Shown here: piece by piece, positions 1-5,471 of the stretch
Layout of the letters: each line of letters opens with the position of its first letter
Position numbering within the stretch: the first letter of the stretch is position 1
The notes under the pieces: generated by a model
Database searches by the model: none
Seen by the model: the letters and a program-made list of their open reading frames with translations, nothing else
What the model was told of the DNA's origin: nothing
Position numbers and translations under genes: made by a program
Source: Prevotellaceae bacterium
Lineage (GTDB): Bacteria; Bacteroidota; Bacteroidia; Bacteroidales; UBA932
DNA length: 6,156 bases
Direction: 5' to 3'
Assembly: GCA_031278135.1 (NCBI GenBank)
Contig: JAITKY010000042.1
Coordinates: 1 to 6,156, forward strand

Positions 1-11
1 TTATTGAGTGA

Positions 12-69
12 TGAAATATGAGTGAAATCTACAATAACCAATTAATAAAGTGTCGTCGCTACAGGACTT
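12..69 (+). repeat. Left arm of a 58-bp inverted repeat (partner 478-535)
   Basis: Read against the reverse complement of 478-535, 48 of 58 positions match without gaps. Well conserved blocks are ATATGAGTGAAATCT near the outer end and GTGTCGT near the inner end. The arm probably starts before the window: bases 1-8 (TTATTGAG) mirror CTCAATAA at 532-539, beside the partner arm. The two arms enclose the deleted IS at 95-449. They most likely are two oppositely oriented copies of one dispersed repeat rather than the ends of the IS, since the IS has its own terminal repeats inside them. Confidence 0.75.
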
Positions 70-87
70 TTTGACTGTTAGCTTCTT
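44..87 (+). repeat. Direct repeat copy 1, 44 bp (AATAAAGTGTCGTC..GACTGTTAGCT)
   Basis: Matches 535-578 at 37 of 44 positions in the same orientation. The 3' half, TTTTTGACTGTTAGCT, is identical in both copies, while the GTCGTC..GGGAC core varies by several substitutions. The deleted IS begins 8 bp after this copy ends. Confidence 0.75.
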
Positions 88-160
88 CCGCATGCTTAAT
101 CCACATTGCAGCTTATGATGAATTAATATTCAGAGAGATATTTTTTTTCAAAGATAGATT

Positions 161-294
161 TGTGTACTACATATTTTTTTCATTTTAAAGGGATTATAAA
201 GCCTTTAGCTGGATTTTGTCGCATTGATACCTTAAAATACATGCCGCAAAGCAAATACTTTTTTCTCGTCTGGCAAGCACCCCTGTGTACTACA
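161..294 (+). repeat. 11-bp direct repeat TGTGTACTACA at both ends
   Basis: TGTGTACTACA occurs at 161-171 and again at 284-294 in the same orientation, flanking the transposase remnant. Each copy is itself an imperfect palindrome. They could be duplicated binding sites inside the original IS or the trace of the internal deletion. Nothing decides between these. Confidence 0.45.
180..242 (-). pseudogene. N-terminal fragment of a transposase (tentative IS1634 family)
   Basis: The 20-codon frame starts MYFKVSMRQNPAKG and ends with TGA. The first 14 residues look like the start of IS1634-type transposases; the last six (FIIPLK) do not continue the family pattern, so the break is near base 200. 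It lies inside the terminal repeats at 95-449 in the expected orientation, about 190 bp from the right-hand end. A full-length transposase of this type would be several hundred residues, so this is non-functional. A short match can be chance; the surrounding inverted repeats make it more believable. Confidence 0.4.
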
Positions 295-477
295 AAACAA
301 CTCGATTTTTCAATATCCGTTGATTATCTGATATTTAAAAATGCTGCAACTGCGATTGGAGGTGTTTTATTACGAATTTTGATGTTTTTGACGCCTCTTT
401 TAACCTTTTTTAACACTTTTGCGTCATTTTGCTGCAATGTGGGTTAAAGTATACGGATTATCAACCACATATCTGTT

Positions 478-535
478 AAGTCCCGCAGGAACGACACCTA
501 ATTAAGTGGTTATTTAAGATTTCACTCATATCTCA
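478..535 (-). repeat. Right arm of the 58-bp inverted repeat (partner 12-69)
   Basis: This is the reverse-orientation partner of 12-69 (48/58 identical). It is itself part of a palindromic unit: TCCCGCAGGAACGACAC at 481-497 faces GTATCGTCCATGCGGGA at 541-557, matching at 14 of 17 positions, with a 43-bp spacer between them. A transcript through 481-557 could fold into a long imperfect hairpin, as REP-type extragenic elements do. Confidence 0.7.
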
Positions 536-578
536 ATAAAGTATCGTCCATGCGGGATTTTTTGACTGTTAGCTCCTT
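535..578 (+). repeat. Direct repeat copy 2, 44 bp
   Basis: Second copy of the unit at 44-87 (37/44). It runs directly into the left end of the MITE-like element at 579, so the MITE appears inserted at or beside the end of this repeat. A third, shorter same-strand copy of the core follows the MITE at 711-730. Confidence 0.75.
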
Positions 579-708
579 GGGATTGTCCAAAAAATCCTTT
601 TGGAGGCATTTGTCGTTGCGAACTTGACGGCAATCTACTGAAAATCAACACTCATTTTTCAGGAGATTTCACGTCAAATGCTGAATGGCGGGCTTTTTGG
701 ACAGCCTC
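579..708. mobile_element. MITE-like element of about 130 bp
   Basis: The ends GGGATTGTCCAAAAAATCC (579-597) and GGGCTTTTTGGACAGCCTC (690-708) are inverted repeats matching at 14 of 19 positions, with TGTCCAAAAA intact. Ends of the GAGGCTGTCC type are common in Bacteroidetes IS elements. The interior has further nested complementarity: GCATTTG (606-612) with CAAATGC (675-681), and CTGAAAA (638-644) with TTTTCAG (656-662), so one strand could fold nearly end to end. It carries no coding frame and would depend on a transposase supplied elsewhere. Bases TT flank both sides, which may or may not be a target duplication. Confidence 0.55.
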
Positions 709-710
709 TT

Positions 711-736
711 AATAAAGTGTCGTTCCTGCGACACTC
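711..736 (-). terminator. Hairpin from a repeat copy, possible terminator of the GH106 gene
   Basis: Bases 717-722 (GTGTCG) and 729-734 (CGACAC) form a perfect 6-bp stem with a 6-base loop. On the minus strand the stem is followed by TTTATT, and it lies about 70 bases beyond the stop of the GH106 gene, so it could end that transcript. The T-tract is short and interrupted, so termination would be weak or assisted. The sequence 711-730 is also a partial copy of the dispersed GTGTCGTTCCTGCG repeat, which suggests a repeat that may have been adopted as a transcript end. Confidence 0.4.
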
Positions 737-807
737 CGAATAATCCAAAAACTTCATAGCTACAATTTACATCTCATTCTTATTCTTATTAATCTGTTGT
801 ATTATTG

Positions 808-3800
808 TCAAAAAAAATTCTGTTCGGCTATCGTCACCGGACCAATCAATCCTGATTCTAACAGCGTAGAATTTTTGTCGTAATGCCGAAATGCTGCAAA
901 AGTATATCTTCCGTTTGTACGAGGTTTCCCTTCGAGTAGCCATTCGGGCCAACGTCCGTGTTCAGGACCGTCGTAAGGCAGCTGTTCATCGCCTATCATA
1001 CGGTTAGGCCAGAGATTTACTATTTCGATTTCGAGTTTGTTATCCTTCGTTTTCACTGCTTTGGAGATATCCACACGCCAAGGGGCAGTCCACACTACGC
1101 CGAGGTCTTTGCCGTTTAGACGAACACGAGCCATATTGCTCACCTTGCCCAAATCAAGATACAACGCGCCGCCCTTTTCGTACTCGGGCATATCGAACGA
1201 CTGACGATAGAAAGCCGTTCCCGAATAATATTTGATTCCGGAGTCGGGATTAGTTGTCCAATCGTGCAGTTTGTCGAAAACCACCGATTCGGGACCTCCC
1301 CATTTCGGGTCAAACGACACTGTCCAAGGCGCTTCTAAAGTAGCCAGATGTTTCGTTGTCGGGAAATTTACTGTGTTCGACGGTTTGCGGGCTTTGTTAC
1401 GGAACACGATGAAATATCCTTCATGTACATCGAATTTCAGCGGGATAGTTATCACGTCTTTTTCGACCTTATATTCTGGTAAAGCACGTCTTTTTCCGGT
1501 AACAGGATGCCATAGTTCGGGCTGTTTTCCCGTGACACGGAATTTGCAGACGACGTCGGCAACCTTGTTTGTGCGGTTGGATACGAAATAAATATCCACA
1601 TCCTTACAGGTGCGACGCATATAACGGATTTGTCCGGACGAAGTGAAGTCGGGAGGCACGGAATCCGAAAGAATTTTCGCTGTAAGGTCGTATTTTGGAT
1701 ACAGCCGGTCGGCGTTGGTACGGAGTTCGGCGCCCCAAAAGATTCTCCCTTTTCCAAATGTGCGGACAGTGAGCGTCGCCGGAGGATTGACATCGCCCCA
1801 AAGTTCGCGTGCAAGCGTCTGCACTTCGTTGTCGCATGCCGGATAGTTCGACAGGCTCGGCGACTTTTCTGGCGGAAGTCCTACAACTGTCGCGCCGTCG
1901 TTGACAAGTTCTTTGATTTTCTTCAACAACTCGGGCCTCATTGTTTCGAAATATGGAAGTGCCAGCAGACGGTACGAAGCTCCGCTTGGAAATACCACAC
2001 GACCATTTTCCACCTTCGCCTGATAGAGCAGGCTCGGCGGACAGGCATCGAAATTATATCCCTTGCGGTCGGGCATCATCGGGTCGTCGCCTTCGACAGC
2101 CGATTCGGGAGCGCGGAACACGTGCGGTGCGCCTTCGGGAGTGAGGTAAAGGATATCGGCTACAGTGCGTCCCTGTTGCAGCAGAAATTGGCTGCGCGAC
2201 ACGTAGTCGTGATATGCGCCGGACAGATACCACCAAGTCTGGTTACGATCCCAGTTTACGCCGTGGATTCCCATCGTCATTCCCGGACGCAGGCTGTCGG
2301 GAAGTGCCTGATGCACGTATGTATGATACAGGAACCGATTGATCCCTGAAGCCCAAGCCCATTCGCCTTCGTTTTTCATCGACCCTGGATATTGCCGCCA
2401 TGCGTCGGCTGTTGAAGTAAACGATTCGGCGGGTACAACAGACTGTCCGAGCAGATGCGCTGCCGATGCGCCTTCACCGGTGCTGAACGCAGTATTTAAT
2501 CCGTAGTTGAGGCTCCAAAATTCGCACATCGGGACATCGGCGGCAATGGCGAGTTCGAGATCGGAAGTCGGCGTCATGTCGTAGGGTTCGATGGACAAAC
2601 CCATACCATAACGATGAGCGTAATGTTTAACATGCCCCACATGATTTTCGAGGACAAGTTCCTGTACCGTTTGCCGGACGTCCCAGAGGAAACGTTCGCT
2701 GACTTCGCGGCTTTGCACCATCACACCGGCATATACGGGATAAAAGGGTTGCGGGTCGTATCCGCATCGACGCGTAAATTCTTCGCGGAATCGTGGCGTC
2801 CAATTTTGCGAACCCATTTCCCAACTGTCGATGTGCAACATCTGTAATCCTCCGCGAGGATTCGCTTTTGTGAAGCCGGTACGCCGGAAGAGTTTTTCGG
2901 TGAACTGTTCGAGATGACGGTTCAGGGAAGCGGTGTCGAGTTTGTCAACTTCGAGCCCCAAACCCGGAACCGGCGCCGGACGTGTAACATTGCCGTTGTT
3001 GCGACTTCCGAAACGCATGACTGTCCATTTACCTTCCGGGACATCCCAGATCAGCGAACCGTCGGGCTGCAACTGCGCCGTCAGGTCGATGACGCGTTCT
3101 TTCTCCACAGGCTTGTCGTCTTGACGTGTGGAGTAAGAATCATAAGTACTCAGATATTCCTTCACACCAAACGAAAGCGAACTGTACGGTTTGCGGTAAT
3201 ACAGCGCCCGCTCTTCGATTTCCATCATCTTGAGATAACCTCCGTCCACAACATACGAAGTGTCGAAGAGTGTTGCGCCGGCAGGAAAAGCAAGTACAAC
3301 AATATCCTGATAAAAATCTTCCCATTGCTGTCGCACCTCATGCGCCATTCCGAAAAACGGTTGTTTCGGCGCAGGTTTCGGCAGGGTGATTGTCTGTTGT
3401 CCTGCGCCCTGCACGTCTATTGAGGAGTAAACAAGGTGTTGCATCGATTCTTCGCCTCTCACCCAAGGACCGCCACTGCCCGTCCATCCAGGACCAATGC
3501 CAAGCATGACGCCGATGCCGAGCCGTTCGCACTCGTGCACAGCGAAGGCAAACAAATCCTGCCATTCTTCGCTCAGAAAATCAACTTTTCCACGAGGAAC
3601 GCCAACATTCACTTCCAGAAACAGAACATGCCCGAGCCCCGCCTGTTTCATCGCTTCCAAATCTTTTGTAATGGCTTCTTTCGAAAAGTTCCCGTCCATG
3701 AAATACCAGTACACGCCGGGACGAGCGCTCAACGGCGGGTTCCGAAATCCTGCTTCCAGCGACGATATATCGTTATCCGCACAGCTACACATTATACCGC

Positions 3801-3852
3801 AGGCAACACAGGCTGCAATAATCATTAATCTTAAAATAGATATCTTTTTCAT
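808..3852 (-). CDS. GH106-type alpha-L-rhamnosidase, outer-membrane lipoprotein
   Basis: This 1014-residue protein has the organisation of glycoside hydrolase family 106, whose characterised members release alpha-L-rhamnose from glycans such as pectic side chains. Residues 1-24 are a lipoprotein signal peptide (MKK start, hydrophobic stretch, Cys24 after Ser23), and Asp26 and Asp28 follow the cysteine, which fits export to the Bacteroidetes cell surface. Residues 45-130 carry the family's opening pattern (RPGVYWYFMDGN, DLEAMKQAG, GVPRG, GPGWTGSGGPW). The catalytic barrel continues through LHIDSWEMGSQNW (339-351), IEPYD (421-425), CEFW (443-446) and VPAESFTS (473-480). Glu422, Glu444 and Glu476 are candidate acid/base residues from pattern only. 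Residues ~560-710 look like an alpha/beta domain, and ~840-1010 like a GH2-type sugar-binding jelly roll. Length is normal for the family and the frame is intact. The start is fixed by the signal peptide. No transporter or regulator genes are adjacent; the exact substrate cannot be read from sequence. Confidence 0.9.
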   Translation of the reverse strand: MKKISILRLMIIAACVACGIMCSCADNDISSLEAGFRNPPLSARPGVYWYFMDGNFSKEAITKDLEAMKQAGLGHVLFLEVNVGVPRGKVDFLSEEWQDLFAFAVHECERLGIGVMLGIGPGWTGSGGPWVRGEESMQHLVYSSIDVQGAGQQTITLPKPAPKQPFFGMAHEVRQQWEDFYQDIVVLAFPAGATLFDTSYVVDGGYLKMMEIEERALYYRKPYSSLSFGVKEYLSTYDSYSTRQDDKPVEKERVIDLTAQLQPDGSLIWDVPEGKWTVMRFGSRNNGNVTRPAPVPGLGLEVDKLDTASLNRHLEQFTEKLFRRTGFTKANPRGGLQMLHIDSWEMGSQNWTPRFREEFTRRCGYDPQPFYPVYAGVMVQSREVSERFLWDVRQTVQELVLENHVGHVKHYAHRYGMGLSIEPYDMTPTSDLELAIAADVPMCEFWSLNYGLNTAFSTGEGASAAHLLGQSVVPAESFTSTADAWRQYPGSMKNEGEWAWASGINRFLYHTYVHQALPDSLRPGMTMGIHGVNWDRNQTWWYLSGAYHDYVSRSQFLLQQGRTVADILYLTPEGAPHVFRAPESAVEGDDPMMPDRKGYNFDACPPSLLYQAKVENGRVVFPSGASYRLLALPYFETMRPELLKKIKELVNDGATVVGLPPEKSPSLSNYPACDNEVQTLARELWGDVNPPATLTVRTFGKGRIFWGAELRTNADRLYPKYDLTAKILSDSVPPDFTSSGQIRYMRRTCKDVDIYFVSNRTNKVADVVCKFRVTGKQPELWHPVTGKRRALPEYKVEKDVITIPLKFDVHEGYFIVFRNKARKPSNTVNFPTTKHLATLEAPWTVSFDPKWGGPESVVFDKLHDWTTNPDSGIKYYSGTAFYRQSFDMPEYEKGGALYLDLGKVSNMARVRLNGKDLGVVWTAPWRVDISKAVKTKDNKLEIEIVNLWPNRMIGDEQLPYDGPEHGRWPEWLLEGKPRTNGRYTFAAFRHYDKNSTLLESGLIGPVTIAEQNFF

Positions 3853-3894
3853 TCTTACACAAATATAAAATAATTAGTTAAATTAAACTGCTTG

Positions 3895-3929
3895 CAAAGG
3901 TAACATGAAAATTTGAAATTACACACAAA
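3895..3929 (-). promoter_or_regulatory. Bacteroidetes-type promoter for the GH106 gene
   Basis: On the minus strand TACCTTTG (3895-3902) fits the Bacteroidetes -7 consensus TAnnTTTG exactly, and TTTG (3926-3929) lies 23 bases upstream as a possible -33 box. Transcription would begin a few bases downstream of 3895, giving a leader of roughly 35-40 bases before the ATG at 3850-3852. A separate TATATTTG at 3860-3867 also fits the -7 pattern but would leave almost no leader, so I prefer the upstream site. A dedicated promoter suggests the GH106 gene can be expressed independently of the two lipoprotein genes before it. Confidence 0.55.
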
Positions 3930-4014
3930 CACATAAAAATGGGTTTAAATGCGTCGACCCTGGCTTGTAGAGGTACTCTCATACGATTACTATACTGTCA
4001 ATATTTCCCAATTA

Positions 4015-4482
4015 TTAATCTTTAATCAGATGTTTCACCTTAGCGTATCGCTCGCTCCATTTTTTACTATAATTTGTCTTTCCTTCTTGGAGAGCTTCTT
4101 TTATCCTATTTCTTTCAGCATTATCTTTTATATCGGCAAAACGATGGTTAAAACTGCTAAAACTTTGTATTATTGCATCATAATATGATTTAGGCAATCC
4201 TGTTGACAGCCATTCTTCTTCAGACATACTGAATATCAGTCTACCATCTTCAGCAATATCCAAATATTTATCGTAGGTTTTATGATACATGTATTTAGTT
4301 CTAAGTTGCTCTATTGTCAATAATGAATCAGGATCTACATCTTCATCATCGGCATCTACCGATAATATGGAAGCATCGAACTCTTTATATTTAGCTTCTA
4401 CTGATTTAACAATCACCTCCTCTGTGCAGGAGAGCATAATACCAAACAAAACAGGGACTATCAGGAAAAATAAACTTTTCAT
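4015..4482 (-). CDS. Small lipoprotein of unknown function, paralogue of the upstream gene
   Basis: The product has 155 residues. Residues 1-19 are a lipoprotein signal (MKSLFFL.., Ser18-Cys19), followed by TEE, an acidic start that fits surface export in Bacteroidetes. Residues 40-53 form a very acidic linker (VDADDEDVDPD). Residues 70-118 align with residues 43-91 of the neighbouring lipoprotein with one gap; shared positions include Y.KY, Ser87, Glu89, Leu92, GL at 95-96, Tyr101, Asn112 and Ala116. The C-terminal part (120-155) is charged and Lys-rich, likely helical, and has no counterpart in the paralogue. I do not recognise the family and assign no function. It starts 37 bases after the stop of the preceding gene and has no clear promoter of its own, so cotranscription is likely. 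No clear terminator follows before the GH106 promoter. Confidence 0.8.
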   Translation of the reverse strand: MKSLFFLIVPVLFGIMLSCTEEVIVKSVEAKYKEFDASILSVDADDEDVDPDSLLTIEQLRTKYMYHKTYDKYLDIAEDGRLIFSMSEEEWLSTGLPKSYYDAIIQSFSSFNHRFADIKDNAERNRIKEALQEGKTNYSKKWSERYAKVKHLIKD

Positions 4483-4488
4483 ATTCTT

Positions 4489-4551
4489 TTATTTTTTATA
4501 TACTTTAACTTTACCGGTATTACCGTCCATTAGTGTAACTTTCCAATTCAT
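4489..4551 (-). other. Overlapping 20-codon frame at the 3' end of the lipoprotein gene, possible frameshifted tail
   Basis: In the +1 frame relative to the 4520-4927 gene, an ATG opens a frame reading MNWKVTLMDGNTGKVKVYKK before a TAA at 4489-4491. The composition looks protein-like (alternating hydrophobic and Lys/Gly residues), and the stop falls 6 bases before the next ATG, which is closer to normal operon spacing than the 37 bases left by the annotated stop. It may be the original C-terminus of the gene displaced by an indel, a tiny overlapping gene, or chance. I would not annotate it as a gene. Confidence 0.25.
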
Positions 4552-4927
4552 GGTAAGTAATAGCACGCTCCCCATTCAGAAATTGAATCGAATAGTCCGC
4601 TCCCGAAGGATTACTAAGAACAATTGTTGCGTTTGGATCTGTTTTAGCGTGTTCAATAGCTTTAGCAATAAAAGCATTGCTCTTTTCAAGGTCAGCCAAT
4701 ACTTTGGCATAACAGTTTTCAGAAAGACCTGACTCAAGAGCGTCTTCTTTCGACAGATTCAAAACGTACCGGTCGTTTTCAAGTATAATATACTTGCTAT
4801 ATACAATACCCAGCATTTTCTCTTCATCAGAGGGAACAGACCAGTCCGAATCATCTTGGCTACAGCCAATCATACAAAAACTCATTACTGAAACACATAT
4901 AGTGTAAAAAAAAATACCTTTTTTCAT
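4520..4927 (-). CDS. Small lipoprotein of unknown function, first gene of a likely two-gene operon
   Basis: The product has 135 residues. Residues 1-22 are a lipoprotein signal ending MIGC, and SQDDSD follows the cysteine, close to known Bacteroidetes surface-export motifs. Residues 43-91 (YSKY.., LSKEDALESGL.., CY.., N84) correspond to residues 70-118 of the next gene, so the two are diverged duplicates. Residues 100-135 contain a likely beta-strand stretch (ATIVLSN, DYSIQFLNG) and end YTNGR. Near the stop, a second frame (4489-4551) encodes a plausible 20-residue tail, raising the possibility that the true C-terminus has been shifted; see the findings. I do not recognise a named family. The start at MKK is set by the signal peptide; no Shine-Dalgarno site is visible, as is usual in this phylum. 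Confidence 0.8.
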   Translation of the reverse strand: MKKGIFFYTICVSVMSFCMIGCSQDDSDWSVPSDEEKMLGIVYSKYIILENDRYVLNLSKEDALESGLSENCYAKVLADLEKSNAFIAKAIEHAKTDPNATIVLSNPSGADYSIQFLNGERAITYHELESYTNGR

Positions 4928-4949
4928 TTTTATACATTTAACTTCATTT

Positions 4950-4958
4950 CAAATTGTA
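4950..4958 (-). promoter_or_regulatory. Weak candidate -7 element for the lipoprotein operon
   Basis: The minus strand reads TACAATTTG here, which resembles TAnnTTTG with one extra base between TA and TTTG. It lies 22 bases before the ATG of the 4520-4927 gene. No good TTTG -33 box stands at the expected distance. Offered only because this AT-rich gap must hold the operon's promoter if the operon starts here. Confidence 0.25.
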
Positions 4959-5046
4959 ATGACAATCAATAAATTTTTATTTTTACATTTTGTTTTTATC
5001 TACCCTTAAATCCGCACATATTCAGAAAAAAGACTAATACAAACTG

Positions 5047-5068
5047 TTGTTAATTATGCAATTAACAA
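5047..5068. promoter_or_regulatory. Perfect 9-bp dyad with 4-base loop
   Basis: TTGTTAATT (5047-5055) and AATTAACAA (5060-5068) are exact reverse complements around ATGC. There is no adjacent T-tract, so it is not an obvious terminator. It lies between the divergent lipoprotein operon and the transposase remnant, and could be an operator-like dyad or part of the end region of the IS1380-type element. The AT-richness makes chance possible. Confidence 0.3.
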
Positions 5069-5132
5069 ACACTTTGCACAGGTCGAAAATTTCGCCTAAT
5101 TTTTACGCTGTAAAACAATTAAAATTAAGACA

Positions 5133-5363
5133 ATGAAATTTTACAGGACAAAAGTACAAAAAATATCCAAACCCGTTACATCATTCGGAGAAATATATTT
5201 TGTAAATCAAGAATTTAAAAATATTGGATTATCAGAGTTCATTGATACAGAACTTGGAAATCGGGGAAAAAAGGGGAGTTATACTTATGGAAAAATCATT
5301 CAAACGTAGATGAATATCTTCCTGTGTGGAGGCGAATGTGCCGAAGATATACAGGATCATTAC
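5133..5363 (+). pseudogene. IS1380-family transposase, N-terminal remnant with internal amber codon
   Basis: The frame starts MKFYRTKVQKISKPVTSFG and continues IYFVNQEF..IGLSEFIDTELGNRG, which is the opening of Bacteroidetes IS1380-type transposases. After residue 58 a TAG (5307-5309) interrupts the frame, and the reading then resumes as MNIFLCGGECAEDIQDHY, the next conserved family block. The family usually has Trp just before this block, so TGG to TAG is the simplest explanation. After 5363 the family similarity ends abruptly and the frame runs into 21-bp repeats. About 77 residues of a protein normally several hundred residues long remain, without the catalytic DDE region, so it is dead. 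The matching IS ends were not identified with certainty. Confidence 0.8.
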
Positions 5364-5366
5364 AAA

Positions 5367-5408
5367 GCATTTGTAGCTCCAAAAAGATCATTTGTAGCTC
5401 CAAAAAGA
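5367..5408 (+). repeat. Two tandem copies of a 21-bp repeat
   Basis: Units 5367-5387 and 5388-5408 share 20 of 21 bases, namely CATTTGTAGCTCCAAAAAGA preceded by G or T. The next bases (GCGTTTGGAG..) look like a diverged start of a third unit that merges into a hairpin. Within each unit TTTGTAGCTCCAAA is an imperfect palindrome. The array begins exactly where transposase similarity ends, so it may mark the deletion or recombination point. Confidence 0.75.
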
Positions 5409-5409
5409 G

Positions 5410-5445
5410 CGTTTGGAGTTTCTCCCCAAACGATTTTTATTTTAT
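5410..5445 (+). terminator. Rho-independent terminator-like hairpin
   Basis: CGTTTGG (5410-5416) and CCAAACG (5426-5432) form a perfect 7-bp stem with a 9-base loop, followed by ATTTTTATTTT. On the plus strand this would end transcripts coming from the transposase remnant and insulate the gene at 5472, which starts 27 bases after the T-tract. It is contiguous with the 21-bp tandem repeats and may have come with them. Confidence 0.55.
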
Positions 5446-5471
5446 GTATAACATATCAAATTCTATAAAAA

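Larger units (their letters stand above)
95..449 (-). mobile_element. Deleted insertion sequence remnant with terminal inverted repeats (IS1634-like?)
   Basis: CTTAATCCACATTGCAGC at 95-112 is mirrored by GCTGCAATGTGGGTTAAAG at 431-449: 17 matches with one mismatch and one gap, including a perfect 12-bp core. Between these ends, on the minus strand, an ATG at 240-242 opens a 20-codon frame beginning MYFKVSMRQNPAKG, which resembles the first residues of Bacteroidetes IS1634-type transposases (typically MY.KV..R.NPATG). The frame then diverges and stops at 180-182. The simplest reading is an IS of which the two ends and the transposase start survive and nearly all of the coding region is deleted. 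The family name is from memory and tentative. No clear target duplication was found. Confidence 0.5.
1..780. other. Gene-free region made of nested repeats and IS debris
   Basis: No convincing intact gene lies in these bases. The only longer open frame (160-447, plus, 95 codons) is Phe/Leu-rich, lies across an IS remnant and has no lipobox or family resemblance, so I treat it as chance. The region holds four copies of a GTGTCGT..TGCGGGAC repeat, a deleted insertion sequence at 95-449, a MITE-like element at 579-708 and a hairpin just beyond the GH106 gene. Each is listed separately. The stretch 735-807 shows nothing beyond AT-rich spacer. Confidence 0.7.

Noticed and set aside
160..447. 95-codon plus-strand open frame
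   Set aside because: It spans the IS remnant and most of its inverted ends, is Phe/Leu-rich as expected of AT-rich non-coding DNA, and has no recognisable family or initiation signal.
1630..2349. 239-codon plus-strand frame inside the GH106 gene
   Set aside because: It is the antisense of an intact, clearly recognised enzyme; its Arg/His/Cys-rich composition is typical of a shadow frame.
2914..3423. 169-codon plus-strand frame opposite the GH106 N-terminal half
   Set aside because: Antisense shadow of conserved catalytic-domain codons with no independent protein features.
3860..3867. TATATTTG as the main GH106 promoter -7 box
   Set aside because: It fits the consensus but would place the transcript start almost on the ATG, and no TTTG box is well spaced; the TACCTTTG site at 3895-3902 fits better.
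4289..4732. 147-codon plus-strand frame across the two lipoprotein genes
   Set aside because: It runs antisense across two genes with clear lipoprotein signals and has no features of its own.
5367..5432. CRISPR-like array
   Set aside because: The 21-bp units are directly adjacent without spacers, only two good copies exist, and no cas gene is visible.
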